The position numbers and the translations under genes are program-made. The notes beneath the pieces were generated by a model, which was not told the origin of the DNA, ran no database searches, and was given only the letters and a program-made list of their open reading frames with translations. A stretch of 14,080 nucleotides of DNA from Oscillospiraceae bacterium (GTDB lineage: Bacteria > Bacillota_A > Clostridia > Oscillospirales > Oscillospiraceae). The stretch's first letter is position 1. Each line of letters opens with the position of its first letter. The DNA is taken from the NCBI GenBank assembly GCA_017415945.1, contig JAFQDR010000247.1:1-14080 (forward strand). Direction: 5' to 3'. This document shows positions 7,015 to 14,080 of the stretch, in pieces.

Positions 7015-8138
7015 TTTATTTGGATTGTGCGGCAACATCCCTGCAGAAGCCCCGCGAGGTGATTCGCAGTGTGGAGCGTGCCATGACTGCGATGACGAGT
7101 CCCGGGCGGGGTGGACATAAGGCAGCAATGGCTGCGGCTGAGGCGGTGTTTTCATGTCGTGAGGCCGCGGCCGAGCTGTTTCATGTACCCAATCCCGAAC
7201 AGGTGGTATTTACCTTTAATGCTACCCACGGTCTGAATATTGCCATATATGATTTGGTGGCGTCAGGAGACAGCGTGATCGTATCGGGGTATGAGCATAA
7301 TTCCGTGATGCGCCCGCTGTATCATATTGGAGCTAAGGTGCATATTGTTCGTTCGCCGCTTTTTGATGCAGAGGCGATGACGGAGGAGTTCGCCAAGCAT
7401 CTTCCCAAGGCGAAGGCGGCGGTCTGCACTGCTATGTCAAATGTATATGGGTTCCGTACACCGATCAAAGAAATTTCGAAGCTGTGCAAGGAATATGGGG
7501 TGCCGCTGATCATAGATGCTTCTCAGCTGGCAGGAGCGGGGAAAATCGACTTTGCTGCTTTGGGGGCGGCATACATCGCCATGCCCGGACATAAAGGGCT
7601 GCTTGGCCCCCAAGGGACAGGGCTTTTGCTGTGCGGGAATGTGCCGAACCCTTTAATTGCAGGTGGGACGGGCACAGACAGCAAAAGCCTTGGTATGCCC
7701 ACCGTTTTGCCGGATGTGGCAGAGGCAGGGACTCACAATGTACATGGGATTGCAGGCTTGGAAGCGGGGATACGATTTGTGCAGAGACTTGGGGTTCCGA
7801 CGATAGAAAGCCGCGAGCGGAGACTTTTGGAAGGATTTCAAGCGTATGTTTCTAAGATAGACGGCTTGGAAACATTTTTCAGCCCGCAGCCGTCGCTTCA
7901 AGGAGGCGTGTTGTCTGTGCGCCACAAGAAAATAGACTGTGAGCTGATCGCGGAGGCTTTGGACAGAGCGGGGATTGCTGTTCGTGGAGGGATGCATTGT
8001 GCACCTTGCGCCCATAAAACCGGGGGGACTTACGAAAGCGGTACGGTTCGATTTAGCTTTTCGCCGTTTAATACCGTCAAAGAAGTAGAGTATGCAGCGC
8101 GAGTGTTGGAGCGATGTGTAAACAAAGAAAAAACATAA
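7011..8138 (+). CDS. Cysteine desulfurase-like aminotransferase class V enzyme (SufS-related, short N-terminus)
   Basis: This is a PLP enzyme of 375 residues. It starts almost directly at YLDCAATS (3-10), lacking the ~20 N-terminal residues of SufS, as in the distinct subfamily TIGR01977 (EF2568-like). Visible residues are ATHGLNIAI (71-79), YEHNSVMRPL with H96 over the PLP ring, DASQ with D169, GHKGLLGPQGTGLL with PLP lysine K195, and RGGMHCAPC with the catalytic-position Cys330 in the SufS R-x-G-x-H-C-A motif. The expected activity is removal of S (or Se) from cysteine (or selenocysteine), leaving a persulfide on C330 for transfer. The second cysteine, C333, is unusual in SufS. The GTG start has GGAGGT 6 nt upstream and overlaps the DUF3343 stop by four bases. 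No sufB, sufU or iscU lies nearby, so assignment to Fe-S cluster assembly is not supported by context. Confidence 0.88.
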   Translation: MIYLDCAATSLQKPREVIRSVERAMTAMTSPGRGGHKAAMAAAEAVFSCREAAAELFHVPNPEQVVFTFNATHGLNIAIYDLVASGDSVIVSGYEHNSVMRPLYHIGAKVHIVRSPLFDAEAMTEEFAKHLPKAKAAVCTAMSNVYGFRTPIKEISKLCKEYGVPLIIDASQLAGAGKIDFAALGAAYIAMPGHKGLLGPQGTGLLLCGNVPNPLIAGGTGTDSKSLGMPTVLPDVAEAGTHNVHGIAGLEAGIRFVQRLGVPTIESRERRLLEGFQAYVSKIDGLETFFSPQPSLQGGVLSVRHKKIDCELIAEALDRAGIAVRGGMHCAPCAHKTGGTYESGTVRFSFSPFNTVKEVEYAARVLERCVNKEKT

Positions 8139-8149
8139 GCAAAATGCGT

Positions 8150-8178
8150 TTGCAATTTCTGCAATTTTGTATTATAAT
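8150..8178 (+). promoter_or_regulatory. Strong sigma-A promoter for the cdaA operon
   Basis: TTGCAA (8150-8155) and a perfect TATAAT (8173-8178) are 17 bp apart in AT-rich sequence just 11 bp after the preceding gene. The predicted start is near 8185, giving a leader of about 60 nt that includes the inverted repeat at 8196-8220. This is the best promoter match in the window. Confidence 0.75.
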
Positions 8179-8195
8179 AATAAAATATATAAGTA

Positions 8196-8220
8196 TGCCG
8201 TACACGATATGTGTACGGCA
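8196..8220. promoter_or_regulatory. Perfect 10-bp inverted repeat in the cdaA leader
   Basis: TGCCGTACAC and GTGTACGGCA flank GATAT with no mismatch. The repeat starts about ten bases after the predicted transcription start and ends 26 bp before the cdaA ATG. No T-tract follows, so it is not a standard terminator. It could be a repressor operator downstream of the promoter, or a leader hairpin protecting the mRNA 5' end. I cannot assign the motif to a named regulator. Confidence 0.55.
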
Positions 8221-8246
8221 GCGAATGCTTTTCCGAGAGGTGTAAA

Positions 8247-9131
8247 ATGGAACAGCTCAGCGGTGCTTTTACGAATTTAATGAATACTTTCCGCTTGCTG
8301 CGGATTACGGACATAGTTGATATTTTAATTGTTGCGTATTTGATTTACGTAATTATCAATTTTGTGCGAAAGAACCATGCTTTCCGCCTTGGGAAAGGGC
8401 TTTTGGTTCTGGTAGCTGTGTTCATTGTTTCTTCCTTTATGAACCTTACCATGATCAAGTTTTTCCTGACAAAGGGGCTTGAGCTTGGCTTGATCGCGGT
8501 TGTCATATTGTTTCAGCCTGAACTTCGCAGACTTTTGGAACGTCTCGGCAGCGGCAGATTGGCGAGAATCTTGACAACCAATTCTTCGGTTAAGGTCGGA
8601 ACGGATACGGTCATTACACAGACTGCATTGGCGTATCAGGCAATGTCTCAGAGCCGTACAGGTGCGTTGATGGTATTTGAACGACATGCGAATCTTTCGG
8701 AGTTTACCAGTACGGGGACGATCATCAATGCGGATATTTCCGGAGAGCTGATCCGAAACATTTTCTTTGAACCTGCTCCTCTCCATGACGGTGCAGTGAT
8801 CGTACGCGGCGATAAAATCATCGCTGCAGGTTGTATGCTTCCCTTGTCCAACAGCAACACCCTCAGCCATGATCTGGGGATGCGGCACAGGGCGGCCATT
8901 GGGATCAGTGAGCATACGGATGCGGTGGTTGCGGTGGTATCCGAAGAAACGGGTGCGATTTCCGTTGCAATCAATGGCATGATCAAGCGCCATTTGGATA
9001 TTGAAACCTTTGAAGAAATTCTGCGTTCCGAGCTGATTCGGGAAAGCAGCGACAGCGCGGTTCCTGCGGACAAGTTCGCAGCGATCATCAGCGTCTTGAA
9101 GGGGAAAAAGAATGATGAAAATCAAAATTAA
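8247..9131 (+). CDS. cdaA: Membrane diadenylate cyclase CdaA
   Basis: CdaA makes cyclic di-AMP from two ATP. In Firmicutes this second messenger controls potassium and osmolyte transport and cell-wall homeostasis. The 294 residues comprise three membrane helices (about 22-40, 48-66, 74-90), then a DAC domain with GALMVFER (139-146), LHDGAVI holding the DGA motif (181-183) and GMRHRAAIGISE holding RHR (213-215), both required for catalysis. The frame is open from a GTG at 8211 inside the inverted repeat, but ATG 8247 has GAGAGG 6 nt upstream and gives the usual N-terminus. It is the first gene after the strong promoter and overlaps cdaR by 20 bp. The usual third partner, glmM, does not follow. 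Confidence 0.96.
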   Translation: MEQLSGAFTNLMNTFRLLRITDIVDILIVAYLIYVIINFVRKNHAFRLGKGLLVLVAVFIVSSFMNLTMIKFFLTKGLELGLIAVVILFQPELRRLLERLGSGRLARILTTNSSVKVGTDTVITQTALAYQAMSQSRTGALMVFERHANLSEFTSTGTIINADISGELIRNIFFEPAPLHDGAVIVRGDKIIAAGCMLPLSNSNTLSHDLGMRHRAAIGISEHTDAVVAVVSEETGAISVAINGMIKRHLDIETFEEILRSELIRESSDSAVPADKFAAIISVLKGKKNDENQN

Positions 9132-10371
9132 AGCATTGACGGATTTGTTTGACAGCAATTACTTCTATATGTTTGTGTCCCTTGTGATCTCTGTGGGGCT
9201 CTGGATGTATATTACATCCGTTAGTGAGACTGTGCAGCAAAACACATACAGCGGGATCCCTGTCGTGTTTGTGGGTGAGGATTCCATTCGTCAGAACAGA
9301 GGGCTGATCATCAGTGAAGTAGATACTACCTCCGTTCGTGTGAAAATCACGGGGAACAGCCGAGCTCTGAGTAAGTTCAGCGCCGGTGACCTGCAGGCGA
9401 CTATTGATGTCAGTACTGTGACACAGGCCAATGAAAACAGCTGGACATACAAGCTGACATTCCCTAATGGTGTAGATACCAGCGGCTTTACCTATGAACT
9501 CTATCCCGAAATCATCAATTTTAAGGTAGAAAAGGAAGTTTATAAGACAGTTCCCGTGCAGGGCGTGTTTGACGGCAGTGCTGCACAGGGGTTTGTGGCC
9601 AATAGCGATGCGTTGATATTTGAGCCTTCTGAGATCACCGTATACGGTACGGAGCGAGAGTTGGAAAAAATCAGTCATGCTTGGGTCACGCTGAAGGGTG
9701 AGGACATCAGTGCTACTCTTACGGAGAATCGCCCCTACGTATTGTTGGATGAAAACGGAAATGAATTGAATTTGCTTCATATATCCGCAAATGTGGATAT
9801 GATCACTACCACGCTTCCCATCAATACGATCAAGGAAGTTGCCATCGCTTTGGACATTATTCCCGGGGGCGGAGCGTCCGAGGCCAACTGCGAAATTAAA
9901 ATGGATATTGACCGCATCACCCTTTCCGGCGACACCGATGAACTTGAATCCATGGAAAAGCTCATCATCGGCAGTATCGATTTGTCTGACTATTTTGAGG
10001 ACTTTGAAATTGTGATCCCCCTGCAGCTGGCAGAAGGTGTCCAGTGCTTGAGCGGCGAGACCGAGGTACGCGTAACAGGTAAGTTTATCAACCTTGAAAC
10101 ACAGGAGTTTGAGGTTACCGACCTGCGGTACAATAATCTGCAGGAGGGCTATAATGCCGCCGTTGTTACAAAGAAGCTGAAGGTCATCATTCGCGCTCCC
10201 CGCGAAACCTTGGATATGATCACAGCGGAGAATATTCGCGTTGTTGCGGACTTGACGGATTATACAACCGCAAGCGGACATGTTAAGGTGCCTGCCAAGG
10301 TTTATATTGACGGTGTAACAGGTGCAGGTGCTGTTGGGGATTACACTTTGACCATCAGCATCACTTCATAA
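9112..10371 (+). CDS. cdaR: YbbR-domain regulator of diadenylate cyclase, CdaR
   Basis: The 419-residue protein has one N-terminal membrane helix (about 17-36) after a short basic cytoplasmic tail, so the rest lies outside the membrane. The extracytoplasmic part consists of four YbbR-like beta repeats at roughly 46-140, 146-228, 240-325 and 332-419, recognisable by recurring segments such as VPVQGVFDG..GF and VRVTGKF/VKITGNS. CdaR binds CdaA and modulates c-di-AMP synthesis. Two ATG codons lie side by side (9112 and 9115); the first has AAGGGG 7 nt upstream. Its start lies within the end of cdaA, consistent with coupled translation of the partners. Confidence 0.93.
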   Translation: MMKIKIKALTDLFDSNYFYMFVSLVISVGLWMYITSVSETVQQNTYSGIPVVFVGEDSIRQNRGLIISEVDTTSVRVKITGNSRALSKFSAGDLQATIDVSTVTQANENSWTYKLTFPNGVDTSGFTYELYPEIINFKVEKEVYKTVPVQGVFDGSAAQGFVANSDALIFEPSEITVYGTERELEKISHAWVTLKGEDISATLTENRPYVLLDENGNELNLLHISANVDMITTTLPINTIKEVAIALDIIPGGGASEANCEIKMDIDRITLSGDTDELESMEKLIIGSIDLSDYFEDFEIVIPLQLAEGVQCLSGETEVRVTGKFINLETQEFEVTDLRYNNLQEGYNAAVVTKKLKVIIRAPRETLDMITAENIRVVADLTDYTTASGHVKVPAKVYIDGVTGAGAVGDYTLTISITS

Positions 10372-10398
10372 AATACAATTGATTGAAAGGATAAGAAA

Positions 10399-10824
10399 AT
10401 GACTCAGGATGCAGTTGTAATTAAAGCATTTGAAAACGGTCTTGCGGAAGTTCTTGTAGCCCGCGGTACCTCCTGCGGGGAGCATTGCGGTTCCTGCAGT
10501 GTGTGCAAGTATGTGGGTGAGATCCATACCTATGCTAAGAATAAGATCCATGCAGCTCCCGGCGACAAGGTCGTCATTGAATCCAAGACCAGCGAAGTGC
10601 TTGGTGCGGCATTTACCATTTATATCATTCCCATGGTAGCCATGCTTTTGGCATACCTTGCGGCTGCGACTATGGGCTTCGGTGAAAACGTATCCGTTCC
10701 CGCGGCGTTTGGGGCATTTCTTGTATGTATGGGTCTTGTGACGGTTTATCATCGTGCGAGAGCAAAGAAAAAAGAAATTGAACTGGTAATTGTCAGTTAT
10801 CGACTGGATGAGGACGAGGAATAA
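10399..10824 (+). CDS. SoxR-reducing system RseC/MucC family membrane protein
   Basis: The 141 residues begin with a soluble segment carrying four cysteines, C26, C30, C33 and C36 (C-x3-C-x2-C-x2-C). A beta-like stretch GDKVVIES (55-62) and two membrane helices (about 67-90 and 98-118) follow, then a basic loop and a short acidic tail. This is the layout of RseC/MucC proteins, which in gammaproteobacteria act with Rsx/Rnf complexes or the sigma-E pathway and in Clostridia often accompany Rnf. The cysteines suggest a metal or Fe-S site or a redox switch. No rnf genes are in the window, so the partner is unknown. AAAGGA lies 7 nt before the ATG, 27 bp after cdaR, which places it in the cdaA operon. 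The family call is firm; the function here is not. Confidence 0.85.
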   Translation: MTQDAVVIKAFENGLAEVLVARGTSCGEHCGSCSVCKYVGEIHTYAKNKIHAAPGDKVVIESKTSEVLGAAFTIYIIPMVAMLLAYLAAATMGFGENVSVPAAFGAFLVCMGLVTVYHRARAKKKEIELVIVSYRLDEDEE

Positions 10825-10827
10825 GGT

Positions 10828-11706
10828 ATGATCAAAAGTATGACCGGTTACGGCAATGCAAAGGGAATTGCCGAAGGCTTGGAATTGAGCATTGAGCTGA
10901 AGAGTGTCAATAACCGCTTTCTGGATACCGCTGTGCGTATTCCCAGAACCTATCTGTTTGCTGAGGAAGCGGTGAAAGCGGCTGTACAGCGTCACATTAC
11001 CAGAGGCAAGGTTGATGTGTTTGTGACCATTGATTCTTCCAAAGCAGATGATGTTGTTGTGAAGGTCAATGAACCCTTGCTGAAGGGATATCTGGCAGCC
11101 ATCAAGGAGACTGCGGAAACCTATGCATTGCCTAATGATGCTACCGCTATGAGTGTTTGCAGATTCCCCGATGTACTTTCTGTGGAAAAGAAGGAAGTGG
11201 ATCAGGAGGCAATGGCAGCGGCCATCGGTTCTGTACTGGAGCAGGCGCTGTGCGAATATGACGCAATGCGAGTGAAAGAGGGGGCGAAGCTCCATGATGA
11301 CATTGCATCCCGTATTGACAGCATTCTTCGTATGGTAGAAATCGTTGAACGGGAATCTCCCAAGACAGTTGCTGACTACAAGGCTCGCTTGGAACAGAAG
11401 CTGCGGGAGGTACTGGAAAGCAAGACCATCGATGAATCCCGTATCCTCACAGAAGCTGCTATTTTTGCGGATAAGGTTGCCGTTGATGAAGAAACCGTTC
11501 GTCTTCGCAGCCACATTTCCCAGATGAAGGAACTGATTGAAAGCGATGTACCTGTTGGCCGTAAGCTGGACTTCCTTGTGCAGGAAATGAACAGAGAGAC
11601 CAATACCATCGGCTCCAAGTGCCAGAATGCGTCCATTGCCCATGTGGTGGTGGATATCAAGGCTGAGATCGAGAAGATTCGCGAGCAGATCCAGAATATC
11701 GAATAA
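10828..11706 (+). CDS. yicC: YicC family endoribonuclease
   Basis: The protein opens with the signature MIKSMTGYG, followed by SVNNRFLD (26-33), GKVDVFV (60-66), EETVRLRSHISQ (221-232), GRKLDFLVQEMNRETNTIGSK (244-264) and a final helix DIKAEIEKIREQIQNIE. All are hallmarks of YicC (also called YloC in Bacillus), at the usual ~290 residues. The family has been shown to cleave RNA endonucleolytically. The ATG is 3 bp after the preceding stop, with GAGGA 7 nt upstream inside the end of that gene. remA follows after 13 bp; the yicC-remA-gmk-rpoZ order is widely conserved in Firmicutes. Confidence 0.95.
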   Translation: MIKSMTGYGNAKGIAEGLELSIELKSVNNRFLDTAVRIPRTYLFAEEAVKAAVQRHITRGKVDVFVTIDSSKADDVVVKVNEPLLKGYLAAIKETAETYALPNDATAMSVCRFPDVLSVEKKEVDQEAMAAAIGSVLEQALCEYDAMRVKEGAKLHDDIASRIDSILRMVEIVERESPKTVADYKARLEQKLREVLESKTIDESRILTEAAIFADKVAVDEETVRLRSHISQMKELIESDVPVGRKLDFLVQEMNRETNTIGSKCQNASIAHVVVDIKAEIEKIREQIQNIE

Positions 11707-11719
11707 GGGAGGAGTCTCC

Positions 11720-11962
11720 ATGAAACCGGTAAATATTGGTTTTGGGGGGATGGTTGCTGAGGAACGTATCCTTGCGGTGATCAGCCCCGATTCATCTCCT
11801 ATTAAACGAATGATTCAGGATGTCAGAGAAAGAGGACAGCTGATCGATGCATCCTTTGGACGAAAGACACAGGCAGTGCTGTTGATGGACAGCGGCCATG
11901 TGATCCTGTCGGCGCTGACTCCCGAGGAAATTTCCAACCGAGTCGGTGGAAATCAGACATAA
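11720..11962 (+). CDS. remA: Extracellular matrix regulator RemA/YlzA family (DUF370) DNA-binding protein
   Basis: The 80-residue protein matches RemA: VNIGFGGMVAEERILAVISP (4-23), then SSPIKRMIQDVRERGQLIDASFGRKTQAVLLMDSGHVILS. In B. subtilis RemA activates matrix and osmoprotection operons by binding DNA as a large oligomer; in other Clostridia its targets are unknown. The frame is open from 11627, but ATG 11720 has AGGGAGGAG 5 nt upstream and gives exactly the family length. The arginines R16, R30 and R48 fall in the conserved basic positions of the family. It sits between yicC and gmk, as in many Firmicutes. Confidence 0.93.
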   Translation: MKPVNIGFGGMVAEERILAVISPDSSPIKRMIQDVRERGQLIDASFGRKTQAVLLMDSGHVILSALTPEEISNRVGGNQT

Positions 11963-11978
11963 AAAGGGGAGAGTTAAA

Positions 11979-12584
11979 TTGAGCAAGGGTAAGCTTTTGG
12001 TTCTTTCCGGACCTTCCGGTGTAGGTAAGGGTACTGTTCTTGGGGAACTGATGAACAGAAGAGATGACATGTGCTTTTCCGTATCCGCAACCACAAGACG
12101 GCCGAGAGAAGGCGAAGTGGACGGTGTCAGCTATTTCTTTGTATCCAAGGAACGCTTTGAGGAAATGATTCGTAACAATGAGCTGCTTGAGTATGCGCAG
12201 TTTGTCAGCAACTCCTATGGGACACCTCGTGCCTATGTGGAGCAGCAGCTGGAAAAAGGCATGAATGTGATTCTGGATATTGAGGTCCAGGGTGCAAGAA
12301 ACATTGTGAAGATGATCCCCGATGCTGTAACCGTGTACATGATCCCTCCAAGCTATGAGGAGCTGGAGAGACGTCTGCGGGGCAGAGGTACAGAGACAGA
12401 AGAGCAGATTCAAGGACGTTTGCAAACTGCCATTGATGAGGCAAAAGCGGCGGACTTTTATCGATATATTGTAGTAAACGACAAACTTGAAACGGCCGTA
12501 AATGAGCTGGATGCCATTATGACAGCGGAGAAAATCGGCTACGACAACAGAAAAAATATTTTGAAAGAGGTTTTTAAATTATGA
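11979..12584 (+). CDS. gmk: Guanylate kinase (TTG start)
   Basis: Gmk phosphorylates GMP to GDP with ATP, an essential purine step. The 201 residues show the P-loop GPSGVGKGT (11-19), TTRRPREGEVDGVSYFFV (38-55) for GMP binding, LLEYAQFVSNSYGTP (69-83), and ILDIEVQGA (98-106). The frame is open from a GTG at 11946 within remA, but TTG 11979 has GGGGAG 7 nt upstream, lies 16 bp after the remA stop and gives the canonical N-terminus MSKGKLLVLSGPSG. A TTG start commonly lowers translation. The stop overlaps the rpoZ start as ATGA (12581-12584). Confidence 0.95.
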   Translation: MSKGKLLVLSGPSGVGKGTVLGELMNRRDDMCFSVSATTRRPREGEVDGVSYFFVSKERFEEMIRNNELLEYAQFVSNSYGTPRAYVEQQLEKGMNVILDIEVQGARNIVKMIPDAVTVYMIPPSYEELERRLRGRGTETEEQIQGRLQTAIDEAKAADFYRYIVVNDKLETAVNELDAIMTAEKIGYDNRKNILKEVFKL

Positions 12585-12772
12585 TGCTTTATCCTCCCAT
12601 GGGCGACCTGATGGACAAGGTCGGCAGCAGATACATGCTGGTCAACGCTGTTGCTCGCAGAGCAAGAGAAATTGCAGACGAAGCGGAACAGCAGAATCTG
12701 ATCATTGACGAAAAGACTGTATCTCTGGCAATCGACGAAATTTATACCGGCAAGCTGATCGTAAACAAGTAA
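12581..12772 (+). CDS. rpoZ: DNA-directed RNA polymerase omega subunit
   Basis: The 63 residues fit the short Firmicutes omega: MLYPPMGDLMDKVGSRYMLV, then NAVARRAREIADEAE, the conserved helix that clasps the beta-prime C-terminus, and a tail ending GKLIVNK. Omega helps assemble and stabilise RNA polymerase. Two consecutive ATGs (12581 and 12584) are possible; the first overlaps the gmk stop and has AGAGG 10 nt upstream. The gmk-rpoZ order is conserved across many bacteria. A terminator-like hairpin begins 8 bp after the stop. Confidence 0.93.
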   Translation: MMLYPPMGDLMDKVGSRYMLVNAVARRAREIADEAEQQNLIIDEKTVSLAIDEIYTGKLIVNK

Positions 12773-12779
12773 GCTGTCT

Positions 12780-12830
12780 ATTTTGCGTACAGTGACCATG
12801 CAGAGTCGCTGTGCGCAAAATGCATTTTTT
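12780..12830 (+). terminator. Intrinsic terminator-like hairpin between rpoZ and priA
   Basis: Arms ATTTTGCGTACAGTGAC (12780-12796) and GTCGCTGTGCGCAAAAT (12805-12821) pair over 17 bp, 15 Watson-Crick and 2 G-T, with an 8-nt loop. Three bases later comes a run of six T (12825-12830), just before the priA Shine-Dalgarno (GGGAGG, 12836-12841). The stem is strong, but the T-tract is slightly offset, so termination may be partial. Confidence 0.65.
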
Positions 12831-12849
12831 AGATGGGAGGCGTGTAGGC

Positions 12850-14080
12850 GTGACGGAAAAGCGCATAGCAAAAATTGCGGTGTCCGCTGCGACCTATTGG
12901 ACGGACCGCCCATACGATTATAACGTTCCTGCTCTTCTGGCCGATCGTGTCCAACCCGGTGTGCGCGTGATCGTTCCTTTTTCAAGGGGGAACCGTAAGT
13001 GCGAAGGGATCGTGCTCTCCGTTGTGAGCGAGAGTCCCTACGGACAATTGAAATCCATTCTTTCTGTTGCGGATGAAATGCCCATTTTAACATCCGCCCA
13101 AATTCAACTGGCATTATGGATGCGGGAACGGTGTTTCTGCACGGTGTATGATGCGGTCAAGGCGATTCTTCCCGCGGGTCTGTGGTTTGATATTCATTCC
13201 AAGCTGCGTATCCGTGAGGGTGTTGACCGAGAGACTGCCTATGATGCTGCGGGTAAGTCCCAACAGCAGGTGCGGGTTCTTGATGTGGTGTTTGCCAACG
13301 ATGGCTCCTGTGACCGCAGTCAAGTGGAAGCGGCCTTTGGGGAAAGCAGCCCTTCCAATGCCATTCATGAGCTTATAAAAAAGGAGATTTTGAACGAAAT
13401 CAGTCTTGAGAAGCGTAAGGTCAATGACAAAACGCGAGACTTTGCCTATCTTGCGGTTTCTGCGGATGATGCCCGTGCAGAGGCGGCCGCAAAAAAGCGG
13501 AGAGCCCCAACCCAAGCAGCGGTGCTTGCATTTTTGGCGAGTGTGGGGAGAGCTTCTGTTTCGGAAATTAAATATTTTACAGGGTGTACCGTTCAGCCTG
13601 TGAAGGCATTGGAAAAGGCGGGACTGCTTTCCATAGAATCGGAGGAGGTATATCGCCATAAGGTATCCTTTGACGGAGAGCTGCATCCTTTGCCTGTGCT
13701 GACCGATGCCCAGCAGAAGGCCTTTGATGGGATATTGTCCCTTACCGATGGGGAGGATCCTGCTTGCGCGCTGCTTCTAGGGGTAACGGGCAGCGGAAAG
13801 ACAACGGTTTACATTCATTTGATCGATCGTATGCTCAAGCAGGGCAAGTCATCGATTTTGCTTGTGCCCGAAATCGCCTTGACACCTCAGATGCTGCATA
13901 CCTTTTCTTCCCATTTTGGGGAGGAAATTGCTGTGCTCCATTCCTCTTTGTCCGTTGCGGAGCGCTATGATGAATGGAAGCGGGTGAAAAAAGGGGAGGC
14001 CCACGTGGTGATCGGTACCCGCAGTGCGGTGTTTGCCCCTGTAGAAAACCTTGGTATTTTGATCATCGATGAGGAGCAGC
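12850..14080 (+). CDS. priA: Primosomal protein N' (PriA helicase), 3' end cut by window
   Basis: PriA recognises stalled forks and D-loops and reloads the replicative helicase. The frame begins at GTG 12850 (GGGAGG about 9 nt upstream) and stays open for 410 codons to the window edge, roughly the first half of a ~730-820-residue protein. Residues 9-110 form the 3'-DNA-binding domain (VSAATYWTDRPYDYNVP, VRVIVPFSRGNRKCEGIV). A winged-helix region follows at about 135-280. The helicase core then starts with LTDAQQKAF (284-292), Walker A GVTGSGKT (311-318), LLVPEIALTPQM (337-348), HSSLS (364-368), IGTRSAVFAP (388-397) and the Walker B/DEAD-box equivalent DEEQ (407-410). DEEQ instead of DEEH is common in Clostridia. 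The zinc-binding and C-terminal helicase motifs are outside the window. Confidence 0.95.
   Translation, partial: MTEKRIAKIAVSAATYWTDRPYDYNVPALLADRVQPGVRVIVPFSRGNRKCEGIVLSVVSESPYGQLKSILSVADEMPILTSAQIQLALWMRERCFCTVYDAVKAILPAGLWFDIHSKLRIREGVDRETAYDAAGKSQQQVRVLDVVFANDGSCDRSQVEAAFGESSPSNAIHELIKKEILNEISLEKRKVNDKTRDFAYLAVSADDARAEAAAKKRRAPTQAAVLAFLASVGRASVSEIKYFTGCTVQPVKALEKAGLLSIESEEVYRHKVSFDGELHPLPVLTDAQQKAFDGILSLTDGEDPACALLLGVTGSGKTTVYIHLIDRMLKQGKSSILLVPEIALTPQMLHTFSSHFGEEIAVLHSSLSVAERYDEWKRVKKGEAHVVIGTRSAVFAPVENLGILIIDEEQ

Noticed and set aside
8206..8246. Reading the 8196-8220 palindrome as the terminator of the upstream desulfurase gene
   Set aside because: It lies downstream of a consensus promoter and is not followed by a T-tract on the plus strand, so a leader or operator element fits better.

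Overview
The window looks like chromosomal core sequence of a low-to-mid GC Firmicute of class Clostridia, probably an Oscillospirales/Ruminococcaceae-type gut anaerobe. Several things point there: the yicC-remA-gmk-rpoZ-priA gene order, a cdaA-cdaR pair, a DUF3343 protein next to a class-V aminotransferase, strong AGGAGG-type ribosome binding sites, and TTG/GTG starts. This placement is inference from gene content; no rRNA or tRNA is present. Almost every base is coding, and the longest gap is the 266 bp divergent promoter region at 3972-4237.

Left arm, minus strand (1-3971): a two-gene glycogen/alpha-glucan unit. glgA (glycogen synthase) is followed by a very long GH13 alpha-glucanase whose start codon shares one base with the glgA stop. 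The GH13 gene runs off the left edge of the window. Its N-terminal ~165 residues do not belong to a normal GH13 protein; they resemble a condensed, catalytically dead piece of glycogen phosphorylase (GT35). This is the most unusual thing in the window.

Centre, plus strand (4238-8138): lysA (diaminopimelate decarboxylase), ispD and ispF (MEP isoprenoid pathway) are closely packed behind a recognisable sigma-A promoter. A terminator-like hairpin then sits directly on the ribosome binding site of a DUF3343 gene. That gene is translationally coupled to a cysteine-desulfurase-like enzyme, and the two form a plausible sulfur/selenium handling pair.

Right arm, plus strand (8150-14080): a strong promoter and a perfect 10-bp inverted repeat precede cdaA-cdaR (c-di-AMP synthase and its YbbR regulator). 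These are followed by an RseC-family membrane protein, yicC (endoribonuclease), remA (DNA-binding regulator), gmk (guanylate kinase, TTG start), rpoZ (RNA polymerase omega), a terminator-like hairpin, and priA (primosomal helicase, cut by the right edge). Most junctions overlap or lie within 30 bp, suggesting one transcription unit as far as rpoZ, with priA partly insulated by the hairpin.

I found no mobile elements, CRISPR arrays, tRNAs or prophage genes. The very long open frames antisense to GH13, glgA and lysA are codon-bias shadows.
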